DNA of 64,000 nucleotides from G963704535 sp963704535 (lineage in GTDB: Bacteria; Chloroflexota; Chloroflexia; Chloroflexales; Roseiflexaceae), in contig OY969916.1 of the NCBI GenBank assembly GCA_963704535.1, positions 11,196,834 to 11,260,833 on the forward strand, read 5' to 3'. Under the pieces are notes generated by a model that was not told where the DNA came from, did no database searches, and worked only from the letters and a program-made list of their open reading frames with translations. Positions 16,499 to 23,838 of the stretch are shown here, one piece after another (positions within the stretch are counted from its first letter, which is position 1; each line of letters begins with the position of its first letter). A program made the position numbers and the translations under genes.

Positions 16499-17069
16499 AT
16501 GCGTCGATCACATCGGCTGGCGTCATCTCTGCCACCGCGCGCGATAGCCCCTCATAGCCGCCGGTCGCACGGTAGCCGGTCAGCGTACTGCGCTGCGGCT
16601 GGCGGATCTGCGCGAAGACACATTCAGTGATGCCACCGGGGTTGCTCGGCGGCAGCGGTGTTGGCGCGCGGGCTAGTTGCCCGGCGGCGTCGCCGACCCA
16701 CTGCACATGACCGATCAGCACAGGGATCGGCTCGTCGCAGCGACCGGCGCAGGGCATCGGCGTCGCTCCCTGGCTGGCCAGCGCGGCCAGGCACGTGTCG
16801 GCGCCGCGTAAGCGGCAGACCGGCCCAGTACAGACCCGCGGCTGATTCAGCCCGCCGGCCTCGCGGGCGAAGTGGTGGTAGAACGTGATGGTGCCGAACA
16901 GGTCGGCGAGCGGCTGGCGCAAGCCCTGTGCAATCGCACGTATGGCCGATTCAGAGAGGTAGCCGTCGCGGTCATGAAAGGCGTGCAGCAGCCCTAAGAG
17001 GGGCGCCGGCTGGTCGCGCCAGCGCTCGACGAGCTGTTGATCGGTCAATGCTTGATGACTGGGGTTCAT
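16488..17069 (-). CDS. NuoE-like thioredoxin-fold 2Fe-2S domain fused to the NuoF N-terminus (5' part of frameshifted gene)
   Basis: First gene of the formate dehydrogenase operon. Residues 1-120 form a NuoE/HoxE/FdsG-type 2Fe-2S domain. The helical start has RDGYLSESAIRAIAQGLRQPLADLFGTITFYHHF, quoted here in part only as RDGYLSESAIRAIAQ and FGTITFYHHF, and the cluster ligands are CTGPVC and, about 30 residues later, PCAGRC. From about residue 130 it becomes the NuoF N-terminus (GYRATGGYEGLSRAV), then stops after VIDAYQG because of the apparent single-base insertion. If that is repaired, the product is a NuoE-NuoF fusion of about 570 residues. The start ATG 17069 is the first Met and is plausible. 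No upstream gene is close. Confidence 0.82.
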   Translation of the reverse strand: MNPSHQALTDQQLVERWRDQPAPLLGLLHAFHDRDGYLSESAIRAIAQGLRQPLADLFGTITFYHHFAREAGGLNQPRVCTGPVCRLRGADTCLAALASQGATPMPCAGRCDEPIPVLIGHVQWVGDAAGQLARAPTPLPPSNPGGITECVFAQIRQPQRSTLTGYRATGGYEGLSRAVAEMTPADVIDAYQG

Positions 17070-17250
17070 AAATCATGATTATAGGATAGTAGCAAAGGAT
17101 CTGTCAATCAGAATAGCACGGCCCCGCAAGGCTGATGGATTATACCAAAGCCCGAAAGATTATGGGTGAGGCAGAGGCAGCTTTGCGTTGACCTTGAGAA
17201 TCGATCCGGCTATAATAGCGCCGCAGCCAAGGTTTCGGGTGATGCCGCTC

Positions 17251-17325
17251 TCCTTTACAGTGTGAGTGGGGGAGACTGACGGGGCAGCCCCTCAAACCCC
17301 CTCTTCCCAGAACTGTAAAGCTCCC
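17251..17325. repeat. Dispersed G-rich palindrome, copy 4, in the gap before the ABC transporter
   Basis: Outer arms CCTTTACAG and CTGTAAAG enclose GTGGGGGAGACTGACGGGGC and GCCCCTCAAACCCCCTC. The 270-bp gap around it holds no other recognisable element. Confidence 0.65.
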
Positions 17326-17339
17326 AAGAACCTTGTCTA

Positions 17340-18323
17340 ATGGCCTGCCGCTTGTTTGGAGGCCACGCATTGGGACACAAGCCGCTCTCTGAGTCGCTGC
17401 CGCCGGCCCGGCCGATTGTGCCGGCCGCGCGCCGCGCGCCGCGTGGCCCTACGTCGCGCTACCGGGCCGAGCTGCGGCTCATGCTGGCACCGTTCCTGGG
17501 CGGCATGGCCGTGCTGATCGGGCTGCCGGCGCTGCTGACCCTGGCCCTGGCCTTCACCGACTACGACGCGCTGGCGCTCCCGGCCTGGGTCGGGCTGCAC
17601 AACTTCGACCTGGCCTTCCACGAGGAGCTGTTTCGGATCGCCGTTGGCAACTCGGTCCTGTTCATGGTGCTGGCTGTGCCGCTGCGCCTGGCCGGTGCGC
17701 TGGCGCTGGCCATGCTGCTCAAGGAGCGCCGGCGCGGGACCGGGCTGTACCGCTCCGCCGTGTACCTGCCGACGGTCATCCCCGATGTCGCCTACGCGCT
17801 GATCTGGCTGTGGATCTTCAACCCCGTGTATGGGCCGCTGAACAAGCTACTGGGGCTGATCGGGTTGCCCCAACCGGCCTGGCTGGTGTATTCGAGCACG
17901 GCGCTGCCGGCGATCGTGATCATGGCGCTGTTTCAGCTCGGCGAGGGCTTTGTGGTGCTGCTGGCCGGGCTGCAAGGGGTGCCGCGCGATCTCTACGACG
18001 CTGCCGCCGTCGACGGCGGCGGGCGCTGGCGGATGTTCCGCTTGATTACGCTGCCGCTGCTGGCGCCCTGGCTGGTGCTGCTGACCATTCGCGATATGAT
18101 CCTCAGTCTCCAGAGCACCTTCACCCCGGCCTACCTAATGACCGGCGGCGGGCCATACTACGCGACCCTGTTTATGCCGCTGCTGATCTACGAAGAGGCA
18201 TTCGATCGATTTCGTTTCGGCCTGGCCTCGGCAATGATGGTGCTGCTCTTCCTGGGGCTAGGGGTGCTGCTCTTCTTGGTGCGCGACCTGGTCGGAGGCT
18301 GGGGCTATGCCGATGAAGCCTAA
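17340..18323 (+). CDS. Carbohydrate ABC transporter permease, MalF/UgpA type
   Basis: Inner-membrane permease for a sugar or sugar-like substrate. The 327 residues contain six predicted transmembrane helices, beginning at MLAPFLGGMAVLIGLPALL. The EAA loop that docks the ATPase reads DAAAVDGGGRWRMFRLITLP (about residues 220-240). The first 45 residues are Arg/Pro-rich and there is no Shine-Dalgarno before ATG 17340, so translation might start later, for example at Met 48. It overlaps the next permease gene by 17 bp. No ATPase gene is in the cluster, so a shared MsmK/UgpC-like ATPase elsewhere is likely. Confidence 0.88.
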   Translation: MACRLFGGHALGHKPLSESLPPARPIVPAARRAPRGPTSRYRAELRLMLAPFLGGMAVLIGLPALLTLALAFTDYDALALPAWVGLHNFDLAFHEELFRIAVGNSVLFMVLAVPLRLAGALALAMLLKERRRGTGLYRSAVYLPTVIPDVAYALIWLWIFNPVYGPLNKLLGLIGLPQPAWLVYSSTALPAIVIMALFQLGEGFVVLLAGLQGVPRDLYDAAAVDGGGRWRMFRLITLPLLAPWLVLLTIRDMILSLQSTFTPAYLMTGGGPYYATLFMPLLIYEEAFDRFRFGLASAMMVLLFLGLGVLLFLVRDLVGGWGYADEA

Positions 18324-19248
18324 ACCGCCGGTCAGGAATCCGCGAATTGCGCGAATAGACGCGAATGGGAAGGCGATACATTCGCGTAGATTAGTGTTAT
18401 TCGCGGATCGTCCCGGCCTGGTCGGTGCTGCGCTCTACCACGCCCTCGCGCTGGCCGTCGCGGCGGTCTTTGTCATCCCGCTGATCTGGGTGTTCGCCGC
18501 CTCGCTGCGCCAGCCCGGCCTACCGCCGACGCCGACGATCGAGTGGCTACCCCACCCGGCCGCCTGGTCGAACTACGCGCGCATCTTCCAGATCACCCCG
18601 CTCGGTCGCTATATCGGCAACTCGCTGGCCGTGGTGGCCCTGGCGCTGCCGATCACGCTGCTCAGCGCCTCGTGGGCCGGCTTCGCGATGGCCCAGCTCC
18701 CCAGCCACGACCAGCGCCGCCTGACGATCCTGGCGATCCTGGCGCTGATGGTGCCGACCACCGCACTGTGGCTCACGCGCTTCGTGCTATTCAAGCAGTT
18801 GGGGCTGATCGACACAATCTGGGCGCTGGTCGTGCCGGCGTTCATGGGGTCGAGCCCGCTGTTTGTGCTGCTGTTCTACTGGACCTTCCGGCGCATTCCC
18901 GTCGAGCTGTTTGAGTCGGCCCGGCTCGACGGCGCCGGCGCGCTGCTAATCTGGGCGCGCGTGGCCATGCCGCTGGCTCGGCCGACGCTGGTGGCAGTGG
19001 GCGTGCTGACCTGGATGCTCTACTGGAGCGATTTCATCAACCCGCTGCTATACCTCAAGTCCGAGAGCCGCTACACGCTCCCGCTGGGCCTGAAGCTCCT
19101 GCAACAGATGGACAAGACCAACTGGCCGCTGCTGATGGCCGGCGCGGTCGTGATGACCGGCCCCATGGTGCTGTTCTTCCTGCTGGTGCAGCGCTTCTTC
19201 TGGCCGGAGGGGCGGCTGTTCGGCGGCGATGACAAGATGACAAGGTGA
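18307..19248 (+). CDS. Carbohydrate ABC transporter permease, MalG type
   Basis: Second permease subunit, 313 residues with six transmembrane helices and an EAA motif, ESARLDGAGALLIWARVAMP. The conserved AGFAMAQLPSHDQRRL and FYWTFRRIPVELFE segments are typical of MalG-like proteins. Residues 10-35 (NPRIARIDANGKAIHSRRLV) are not normal permease sequence: they are the translation of a dispersed palindromic repeat at 18337-18410, inserted between the coupled start and the first helix. The frame is preserved, so the extension could be tolerated as an N-terminal cytosolic tail. Confidence 0.88.
   Translation: MPMKPKPPVRNPRIARIDANGKAIHSRRLVLFADRPGLVGAALYHALALAVAAVFVIPLIWVFAASLRQPGLPPTPTIEWLPHPAAWSNYARIFQITPLGRYIGNSLAVVALALPITLLSASWAGFAMAQLPSHDQRRLTILAILALMVPTTALWLTRFVLFKQLGLIDTIWALVVPAFMGSSPLFVLLFYWTFRRIPVELFESARLDGAGALLIWARVAMPLARPTLVAVGVLTWMLYWSDFINPLLYLKSESRYTLPLGLKLLQQMDKTNWPLLMAGAVVMTGPMVLFFLLVQRFFWPEGRLFGGDDKMTR
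18337..18410. repeat. Dispersed 'ATTCGCG' palindromic repeat inside the MalG-like gene
   Basis: Repeated GCGAAT/ATTCGCG words form an inverted repeat with outer arms ATCCGCGAA (18338-18346) and TTCGCGGAT (18400-18408) and inner GCGAATAGACGCGAATGGG. It is translated in frame as the N-terminal tail of the permease. Word structure and palindromy match the style of intergenic repeats elsewhere in the window. Confidence 0.65.
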
Positions 19249-19344
19249 AGGGGTGACAAGGTGAGGATAGAGGATGGAGCCAGGGCACGTAAGGGCGTAT
19301 TGCATACGCCCCCGCCGAACCACGAAGAACCGAGCACCTGTAGG

Positions 19345-19520
19345 GCCGCCCGTCCGTGGCCGCCCGTCCGTGGCCGCCCGGCACCGTGGCCGCCCGACAC
19401 CGTGGCCGCCCGTCCGTGGCCGCCCGACACCGTGGCCGCCCGACACCGTGACCGCCCGACACCGTGGCCGCCCGTCCGTGGCCGCCCAGACGCCACGCAA
19501 CACGCAACACGCAACACGCA
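19345..19520 (+). repeat. Tandem array TGGCCGCCCG(TC|ACAC)CG followed by CGCAACA repeats
   Basis: About ten head-to-tail units of 14 or 16 bp (TGGCCGCCCGTCCG or TGGCCGCCCGACACCG) occupy 19345-19488. They are followed at 19492-19520 by four CGCAACA units. The whole 19249-19536 gap is repeat: it also holds GTATTGCATACGCCC at about 19299, related to a segment inside an NRPS gene near 55.8 kb. It forms the leader between permease and lipoprotein genes, with no gene in it. Confidence 0.8.
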
Positions 19521-19536
19521 AGAGAAAGAGAGCTGT

Positions 19537-20901
19537 ATGCTACGCAAACTCATGCTGGTAGTCGGATGTCTCGGGTTGGCGCTTGCCGCCTGCGGGCAGA
19601 CGGGGCAGCAGGCGCCCGCCGGGGCCGCGCCCACCGTCGCGCCCGCCCCCGCAGTGGCACCTACCGCCGTCCCCGTTTCACCCACCGCCGCGCCTGCCAC
19701 CGAGGCGCAAGGCCAGGTCTCGTTCATGATCTTTGGCGACCCGGCCGAGAAGGCCGCCTACGAGGGCCTGGTCGCCGCGTTCAAGCAGAAGCACCCGCAG
19801 ATCGAGGTGCAGCTGATCCACATCCCCGACCAGGGCGACTACCGCTCGCGCCTGGGCACCGACTTCGCCGCCGGCACGCCCGCCGACATCGTGCTGATCA
19901 ACTACCGCCGCTACGCCAGCTTCGCCGCCAAGGGCGTGCTTGAGCCGCTCGGCCCCTACCTCGCCAAGAGCGCGCTGATCCAAGAGGGCGACTTCTACCC
20001 CGAGTCGCTGGCGCCATTCTACTGGCAGGGCACGCTCATGTGCATCCCGCAGAACCTGTCGAGCCTGGTAGTCTACTACAACAAGCAGCTCTTCGACGCG
20101 GCCGGCCTGGCCTACCCCAAACCCGACTGGACCTGGGACGATTTCCTTCAGACCGCCAAGGCGCTGACCAAGGATACCAATGGCGACGGCACCCCCGACC
20201 AGTACGGCCTGGGCACCGAGGTCTCGATCTTCCGTGCCGCGCCCTTCATCTGGCAGAACGGCGGCGAGCTGGTGGACGACCCGGCCAAGCCGGGGGCGCT
20301 GGCGCTCAGCACGCCGGCGGCCATGCAGGCGCTGCAATGGTTCGTCGATCTCCAGGTCACTCATCATGTCGTGCCGGACGCCGTGCAGGAGCAGGCCGAA
20401 GATAGCGAGAGCCGCTTCCAGAACGGCAGCCTGGGCATGTTCCTCAACAGCCGGCGCGGCGTGCCGACCTACCGCCAGATCAGCGGCTTCGATTGGGATG
20501 TCGCACCGCTGCCGCAGGGCAAGCAGCGCGCCGGCATCCTGCACGCCGACGCCTACTGCATGCCCACAGCCAGCCAGAACAAAGCGGCGACCTGGACCTT
20601 TATCGAGTTCGCGAACTCGCCCGAAGGCCAGACGATCGTGGCCGCGTCGGGGCGTACGGTCCCCTCGCTCAAGGCGATCGCCGAGTCGCCGGCCTTCCTG
20701 GACCCAAACGTCAAGCCGCAGAGCAGCCAGGTGTTCCTCGACGTGATCCCGCACATCCGCGGCGTGCCGGTCATGGAGACCTGGGTAGATATCGAGGATC
20801 TGCTGGGCGATGAGCTGACGCGGGCCTACTATGGCGAGGTCTCGGTCGAGGAGATGATCGGGACCGCCACGACGCGCGCGAATATGTTCTTCGCGCGTTA
20901 G
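19537..20901 (+). CDS. Extracellular sugar-binding lipoprotein (family 1 solute-binding protein)
   Basis: Captures the substrate for the two permeases upstream. ATG 19537 gives a lipoprotein signal MLRKLMLVVGCLGLALAACG with lipobox LALAAC. An Ala/Pro/Thr linker (about residues 25-60) leads to the two-lobed binding fold: FMIFGDPAEKAAYEGLVAAF, then GTDFAAGTPADIVLINYRRY, and TKDTNGDGTPDQYGLGTE, typical of family 1 binding proteins. It is 454 residues long. The frame is open back to 19261, but that part is tandem repeat. AAGAGAAAGAGAG precedes the ATG. The likely substrate is an oligosaccharide or glycerol-phosphate-like compound; specificity cannot be read from the sequence. Confidence 0.9.
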   Translation: MLRKLMLVVGCLGLALAACGQTGQQAPAGAAPTVAPAPAVAPTAVPVSPTAAPATEAQGQVSFMIFGDPAEKAAYEGLVAAFKQKHPQIEVQLIHIPDQGDYRSRLGTDFAAGTPADIVLINYRRYASFAAKGVLEPLGPYLAKSALIQEGDFYPESLAPFYWQGTLMCIPQNLSSLVVYYNKQLFDAAGLAYPKPDWTWDDFLQTAKALTKDTNGDGTPDQYGLGTEVSIFRAAPFIWQNGGELVDDPAKPGALALSTPAAMQALQWFVDLQVTHHVVPDAVQEQAEDSESRFQNGSLGMFLNSRRGVPTYRQISGFDWDVAPLPQGKQRAGILHADAYCMPTASQNKAATWTFIEFANSPEGQTIVAASGRTVPSLKAIAESPAFLDPNVKPQSSQVFLDVIPHIRGVPVMETWVDIEDLLGDELTRAYYGEVSVEEMIGTATTRANMFFAR

Positions 20902-20924
20902 CGCTTCATCTCATGGCCTGTGGT

Positions 20925-20969
20925 AAAAGGGGGTTCTTGAGGGGGCAGCCCCCTCAAGAACCCCCTTTT
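20925..20969. repeat. Perfect palindrome, copy 5 of the dispersed G-rich family
   Basis: Two 22-bp perfect arms (AAAAGGGGGTTCTTGAGGGG...) are separated by a single base, about 25 bp after the lipoprotein stop, then TCAGACAACCCCC. It could also terminate the sugar-transport operon. Confidence 0.8.
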
Positions 20970-21090
20970 CAGACAACCCCCTCCCACGTCCATTATAGAA
21001 TCTTTACGCCCCGGCCCGCCATCTATACACCATCTTGATGCCAAAGCCTGTATCATTTCACACATACGCGATGACGAAGCGAGGTGTGAC

Positions 21091-21342
21091 ATGCTGCGGG
21101 AACTCAACCAATATCGGCAGAACTGGCTTGCGCGCGCCCGGCTTCCGCGCGCCGACTACAGCCTCCAAATCGTCCTGTGGATGCTGTGGACCACTGTCGT
21201 CGTAGTGACTGGCTATGTGAACTGGCACACCGGAGTCGCGCTGATAGGCGTGGTCATCCGCTGCCTGATGGTGGGCATCATCGGGCTGGTGGTGCTGACC
21301 AAGGTCGAGATGCGGCTGCAACCGTGGCGGTTTCTCGATTGA
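21091..21342 (+). CDS. Small two-helix membrane protein (83 aa)
   Basis: The product begins MLRELNQYRQNWLARARLPR, a basic cytosolic segment, followed by two hydrophobic helices (about 28-43 and 47-68) joined by a short NWHTG turn and a tail ending PWRFLD. GAGGTGT lies six bases before the ATG, and a good terminator follows at 21386, which supports a real monocistronic gene. No family is recognised. Confidence 0.6.
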   Translation: MLRELNQYRQNWLARARLPRADYSLQIVLWMLWTTVVVVTGYVNWHTGVALIGVVIRCLMVGIIGLVVLTKVEMRLQPWRFLD

Positions 21343-21385
21343 CGGCTGGACGGGTGGCAGATGCGATGGTAACGCTGGAGCGCAG

Positions 21386-21414
21386 GGCGCCGGGCAAATG
21401 CCCGGCGCCTTCTT
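21386..21414 (+). terminator. Terminator hairpin after the 83-aa gene
   Basis: A perfect 11-bp stem GGCGCCGGGCA with a two-base loop is followed by TTCTT, 44 bp after the stop codon. Confidence 0.8.
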
Positions 21415-21442
21415 ATGGCCGCCGCGCCGGCACCTATCCGAG

Positions 21443-21607
21443 CCAGCGGCTGATCGCGAGCGATCCAGCGGCTGATCGCGACCAAACCCGCGGCTGATCG
21501 CGACCAAACCCGCGGCTGATCGCGACCAAACCCGCGGCTGGTCGCGACCAAACCCGCGGCTGATCACGACTCGATCAGCGACTGATCACGACTCGATCAG
21601 CCGCTGG
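21443..21607. repeat. Tandem repeat of a 22-bp unit (CGGCTGATCGCGACCAAACC CG) upstream of kdp
   Basis: Four to five near-identical 22-bp units are flanked by diverged ones based on GATCAGC/GCTGATC words, including two ACTGATCACGACTCGATCAGC units. Each unit contains TGATCGCGA. The array lies between the terminator of the 83-aa gene and the kdp operon. No gene is seen in 21343-21771. It may be a binding-site array or a simple satellite. Confidence 0.8.
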
Positions 21608-21771
21608 GGCGATCACCGTGGCGCGACGAACCGGCATCGCCGCAATCGCCGGGGCAATAATCATCACCTTTATATCTTCTTTACGCCATAGGCGATGGTC
21701 TTGATACTTCTTTGACGTGAAACACGGCACAATATGGGCGTAACGATGAATAAGGTAGGAGGTATCGATCT

Positions 21772-21852
21772 ATGGACATCCTTTATATAGGGATCGTGCT
21801 GGCGTTCTTCGCTCTGTCGTGGGGCTTGGTCAAGCTGTGTGAGCGGCTGTAG
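21772..21852 (+). CDS. 26-aa membrane peptide at the head of the kdp operon
   Basis: The product MDILYIGIVLAFFALSWGLV... is one transmembrane helix ending KLCERL. It has a strong AGGAGGT site (21757-21763) and lies nine bases before the kdpF start. Very short peptides ending in a '[VL]xLCERL'-like tail precede kdpF/kdpA in other bacteria, so this is probably a conserved small Kdp-associated peptide. The role is not established. Confidence 0.6.
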   Translation: MDILYIGIVLAFFALSWGLVKLCERL

Positions 21853-21861
21853 GAGGGATGT

Positions 21862-21952
21862 ATGACGGCGCTGTATCTGGTCGGCGGCATCATCGCGCTG
21901 GCTGCTGCTGATCTACTTGGTCGTCGCGCTACTCAAACCGGAGCTGTTCTGA
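21862..21952 (+). CDS. kdpF: KdpF potassium-transport stabilising peptide (frameshifted)
   Basis: Begins MTALYLVGGIIALA, then shifts frame. Dropping one T near 21903 restores ALALLIYLVVALLKPELF followed by TGA that overlaps the kdpA start (TGATG at 21950-21954). That is the expected 29-residue single-helix KdpF. As written, the frame instead reads through into kdpA. AGGAGG precedes the ATG. Confidence 0.75.
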
Positions 21953-23767
21953 TGACAATCAATGGGATCGTGCAAATAGCTCTCTATATGGTCGTGCTGC
22001 TCGCGCTGGCCAAGCCGCTGGGCTGGTATATGGCGCGCGTCTACGAAGGCCAGCCGGTCGGCCTCAACCGCGTGTTCGGGCCGGTCGAGCGGCTGCTTTA
22101 CCGCTGCTTCGGCACGCGCGAAGACGCAGGAGATGAACTGGAAGACCTACGCGATCGCGATGCTGCTGTTCAACCTGCTCGGGCTTGCTGGTCGTCTACG
22201 TGCTGCAGCGGCTGCAGACATGCGCTGCCGCTCAACCCGCAGGCGCTCGGCGCGGTCACGCCCGACTCGTCGTTCAACACCGCCGTCAGCTTCGCCAGCA
22301 ACACCAACTGGCAGGGCTACGGCGGCGAGGTCACGATGAGCTACCTGACCCAGATGCTGGGCCTGACGGTGCAGAACTTCGTCTCGGCCGCCAGCGGCAT
22401 GGCCATGCTGGTCGCGCTGATTCGCGGCCTGCGCCTGCGCACGGCCCAGACGATCGGCAACTTCTGGGTCGATCTGACCCGCTCGACGCTCTACATCCTG
22501 CTGCCGCTGTCGCTGATCCTGGCGCTGATGCAGGTCTCGCAGGGCGTGGTGCAGAACTTCAACGCATACCAGCCGGTGCGCCTGCTCCAGCCGCAGAGCT
22601 ACGAGCGGCCCGTGCTCGATGCCGCCGACAATCCGGCGCTCGACGCCACCGGCAATGAGGTGATCGAGACAGTGCAGGTGACCGAGCAGGTGCTGCCGAT
22701 GGGGCCGGCGGCCTCGCAGATCGCGATCAAGCAGCTCGGCACCAATGGCGGCGGCTTCTTCAACGTCAACTCGGCGCATCCGTTCGAGAACCCGACGCCG
22801 CTCTCGAACTTCTTCGAGATGCTGGCGATCCTGCTGATCCCGGCCGCGCTGTGCTACACCTTCGGCAAGATGGTCGGCGACACGCGCCAGGGCTGGGCCG
22901 TGCTGGCGGCGATGACGCTGATCTTCGTGCCGCTGCTGGCGCGTGGCCGCCGGGCGGAAGCGGCCAACCCGCCGCACTGGCCGCGCTGGGCGTGGACACG
23001 ACCGCCAGCGATGTGCAGCCGGGCGGCAATATGGAGGGCAAGGAGGTGCGCTTCGGCATCGCCAACTCGGCGCTGTGGGCCACGGCGACGACCGCCGCCT
23101 CGAATGGCTCGGTCAACTCCATGCACGACTAGCTACACGCCGCTGGGCGGGCTGGTGCCGATGTTCCTGATGCAGCTTGGCGAGGTGATCTACGGCGGCG
23201 TCGGCTCGGGGCTGTACGGCATGCTGATCTTCGCGATCATCGCCGTGTTCGTGGCCGGGCTGATGGTCGGGCGCACGCCGGAGTACCTGGGCAAGAAGAT
23301 CGAGGCCTACGAGATGAAGATGGCGTCGCTGGTGATCCTGATCCCCGCCGCTGGTGGTGCTGGGCTACGGCGCTGGCGGTTGTGACCGAGGCGGGCACGG
23401 CGACGATCTACAACACTCCCGGCGCCACACGGCTTCAGCGAGGTGCTGTACGCCTTCTCGTCGACGGGCAACAACAACGGCAGCGCCTTCGCCGGGCTGG
23501 GCGCGAACAACCCGTTCTACAACACTGACGCGGCGGCCTGGCGATGCTGTTCGCGCGCTACTGGCTGGCGCATCCCGACGCTGGCGATCGCCGGCTCGCT
23601 GGCCAGCAAGAAGCTCGTGCCGACCGGCCCCGGCACGCTGCCGACCCACACGCCGCTGTTCGTCGCGCATGCTGATCGGCGTGGTGATCATCGTCGGCGC
23701 GCTGACCTTCATCCCGGCGCTGGCGCTCGGCCCGATCGTCGAGCACTTGTTGATGGTAAGCATCTAA
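21952..23767 (+). pseudogene. kdpA: Potassium-transporting ATPase K+-channel subunit KdpA (multiple frameshifts)
   Basis: Potassium-selective membrane subunit of the KdpFABC pump. The N-terminus MTINGIVQIALYMVVLLALA and the selectivity region KQLGTNGGGFFNVNSAHPFE are intact. The later block YTPLGGLVPMFLMQLGEVIYGGVGSGLYG and the C-terminus LTFIPALALGPIVEHLLMVSI are readable only by changing frame. Apparent single-base insertions occur near 22130, 22188, 22222, 23132, 23345-23375, 23430, 23530-23570 and 23670, with a further disturbance at 22945-22985. Between the shifts the residues match the family well, so the reading is of a full-length gene with sequence errors or very recent damage rather than an old relic. 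Length (about 600 codons) is normal. Confidence 0.85.
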
Positions 23768-23769
23768 GC

Positions 23770-23827
23770 GTCCGTTGTCCGTTGTCAGTGGTCCGTTGCA
23801 ACGGACCACTGACAACGGACAACGGAC
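23770..23827. repeat. Perfect 29-bp-arm palindrome (GTCCGTTGTC family) between kdpA and kdpB
   Basis: The left arm 23770-23798 (GTCCGTTGTCCGTTGTCAGT...) and right arm 23799-23827 are exact complements with no loop. The same words occur inside three NRPS adenylation domains near 51.6, 54.9 and 58.5 kb, where they are translated as SVVSGQ and TTDNGQ. Confidence 0.85.
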
Positions 23828-23838
23828 AGGACACGACA

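Noticed and set aside
19345..21607. Possible CRISPR arrays at 19345-19488 and 21443-21607
   Set aside because: Units are contiguous with no unique spacers between them, and no cas genes are near. They are simple tandem repeats.
21772..21852. The 26-aa peptide as KdpF itself
   Set aside because: The following frame MTALYLVGGIIALA...LLKPELF is the true KdpF, so this is an additional peptide.
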